A DNA stretch of 5,351 bases from Candidatus Levyibacteriota bacterium (lineage in GTDB: Bacteria; Patescibacteriota; Microgenomatia; Levybacterales; UBA12049). A model generated the notes under the pieces. That model was not told where the DNA came from. It made no database searches and saw nothing but the letters and a program-made list of their open reading frames with translations. Made by a program: the position numbers and the translations under genes. Each line of letters begins with the position of its first letter. Within the stretch, counting starts at the first letter, position 1. Location: contig JAGOUP010000044.1 in assembly GCA_018061205.1 (NCBI GenBank), positions 1 through 5,351 on the forward strand, given 5' to 3'. This document shows, one piece after another, positions 4,774 through 5,351 of the stretch.

Positions 4774-5351
4774 TTTTCAATTAAAGAAAAAAGCGCTTCT
4801 TGGGGTAAATGTACTTTAGCAGTAGCATTTAATCGTGATTTTCCTTTTTTTTGCGCTTCCAATAATTTATCTTTTCGTGACCTGTCTCCTCCTGACATTT
4901 TCGCCAAAACATCTTTTCTAAAAGGAGGGATTTCTTCACGAGCGACAATCGCACCACCGATCACCGCTTGAATAATTTGTCTAAATTGCTGACGGGTTAA
5001 CGTTTCTTTCAGTTTACCTACTTTTTGTCTGGCAATATAGAGTGCCTCATCTCGATATACTAACTCTGATAGGACATCAATTGCGTTCCCATTGATCAAT
5101 ACATCTAACTTTACCCAATCAGCCATTTTGTAATCTGTTAGCTCATAATCAATACTCCCAAATCCAGCAGATGCTGATTTTATTTCTCCTGATAGTCCTC
5201 TGATGAACATACTATATGGCATTTCATATGATAATACTGCATATGCATCATGATACTGCATATCTAACAAATTTCCTTTTCTTTTCTGTGCAATCGTCAT
5301 GATATTACCAACATAGGTTGCCGGCGTGTAAATATTGAGTAACATATATGG
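4770..5351 (-). CDS. lepA: Elongation factor 4 (LepA), C-terminal part
   Basis: The frame enters from the right edge and gives 193 residues before TAG, the last third of a protein usually about 600 long; the GTPase domain is outside the window. The first visible residues, PYMLLNIYTPATYVG, fit the EPxxxxxxxTPxxYxG opening of the EF-G-like domain V of LepA. KRKGNLLDMQY, GFGSIDYELTDYKMADWVKLDVLING, and TRQQFRQIIQAVIGGAIVAREEI then DVLAKMSGGDRSRKDKLLEAQKKGK follow, the last being the LepA-specific C-terminal domain. It ends LPQEALFSLIEN, close to the LPQEAFLAIL end of E. coli LepA. LepA is a ribosome-associated GTPase affecting elongation and initiation or 30S maturation. The C-terminal domain departs from the usual form: CYGGD is MSGGD here and the lysine-rich KKRMKQIGN region reads KSRLNATAK. 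The ATG at 5345 is internal, not the start. The stop overlaps the plus-strand gene by 4 bases. Confidence 0.95.
   Translation of the reverse strand, partial: PYMLLNIYTPATYVGNIMTIAQKRKGNLLDMQYHDAYAVLSYEMPYSMFIRGLSGEIKSASAGFGSIDYELTDYKMADWVKLDVLINGNAIDVLSELVYRDEALYIARQKVGKLKETLTRQQFRQIIQAVIGGAIVAREEIPPFRKDVLAKMSGGDRSRKDKLLEAQKKGKSRLNATAKVHLPQEALFSLIEN

Noticed and set aside
4791..4798. AAGCGCTT palindrome just past the convergent stops as a terminator
   Set aside because: It has no loop and no following U-run on either strand, and it lies inside lepA coding sequence.
1..5351. UGA recoding as in Gracilibacteria/Absconditabacteria
   Set aside because: All genes read through normally with code 11, no in-frame TGA interrupts a conserved region, and GroEL glycines use GGN codons.

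Overview
The window reads as AT-rich, gene-dense bacterial DNA, most likely from a Patescibacteria/CPR genome and probably Microgenomates. The lineage is an inference from protein style: an N-terminally anchored extracytoplasmic protein with cohesin-like and PKD domains and a second, C-terminal membrane segment, plus the start of a membrane-anchored PEGA-domain protein. Both are typical of that group. The standard bacterial code fits throughout: all reading frames close on TAA or TAG, with no sign of UGA recoding.

From left to right there are six genes. Positions 1-136 (minus) hold the N-terminus of a PEGA-type membrane-anchored protein that runs off the left edge. Positions 222-1385 (minus) encode a 12-TM major facilitator superfamily transporter. 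Positions 1477-3135 (minus) are groL (GroEL) and 3140-3448 (minus) are groS (GroES), 4 bases apart as one operon. Positions 3619-4773 (plus) encode a cohesin-like/PKD surface protein. Positions 4770-5351 (minus) are the C-terminal third of lepA (EF4), which enters from the right edge. No intergenic stretch reaches 300 bases; the longest is the 170-base divergent region between groS and the surface-protein gene.

The regulatory signals are more distinctive than the genes. The 3449-3618 region carries a near-consensus sigma-70 promoter with a Shine-Dalgarno site for the plus-strand gene, and a degenerate CIRCE-like operator plus promoter for groSL. The groL/MFS gap holds a perfect 8-bp palindromic repeat and a GC-rich hairpin, followed by an extended -10 placed so that the MFS message may be leaderless. 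The gap left of the MFS gene has four tandem 8-base units. The surface-protein gene and lepA converge with stop codons overlapping by 4 bases, leaving no room for a terminator between them.

Functionally this is a chaperonin operon and a translation factor beside cell-surface and transport genes. I see no phage, CRISPR, transposase or tRNA, and no clear evidence of a new multi-gene system. The points most worth a second look are the CIRCE-like site, the groS start, the candidate leaderless promoter, the palindromic repeat and the doubly anchored cohesin/PKD protein.
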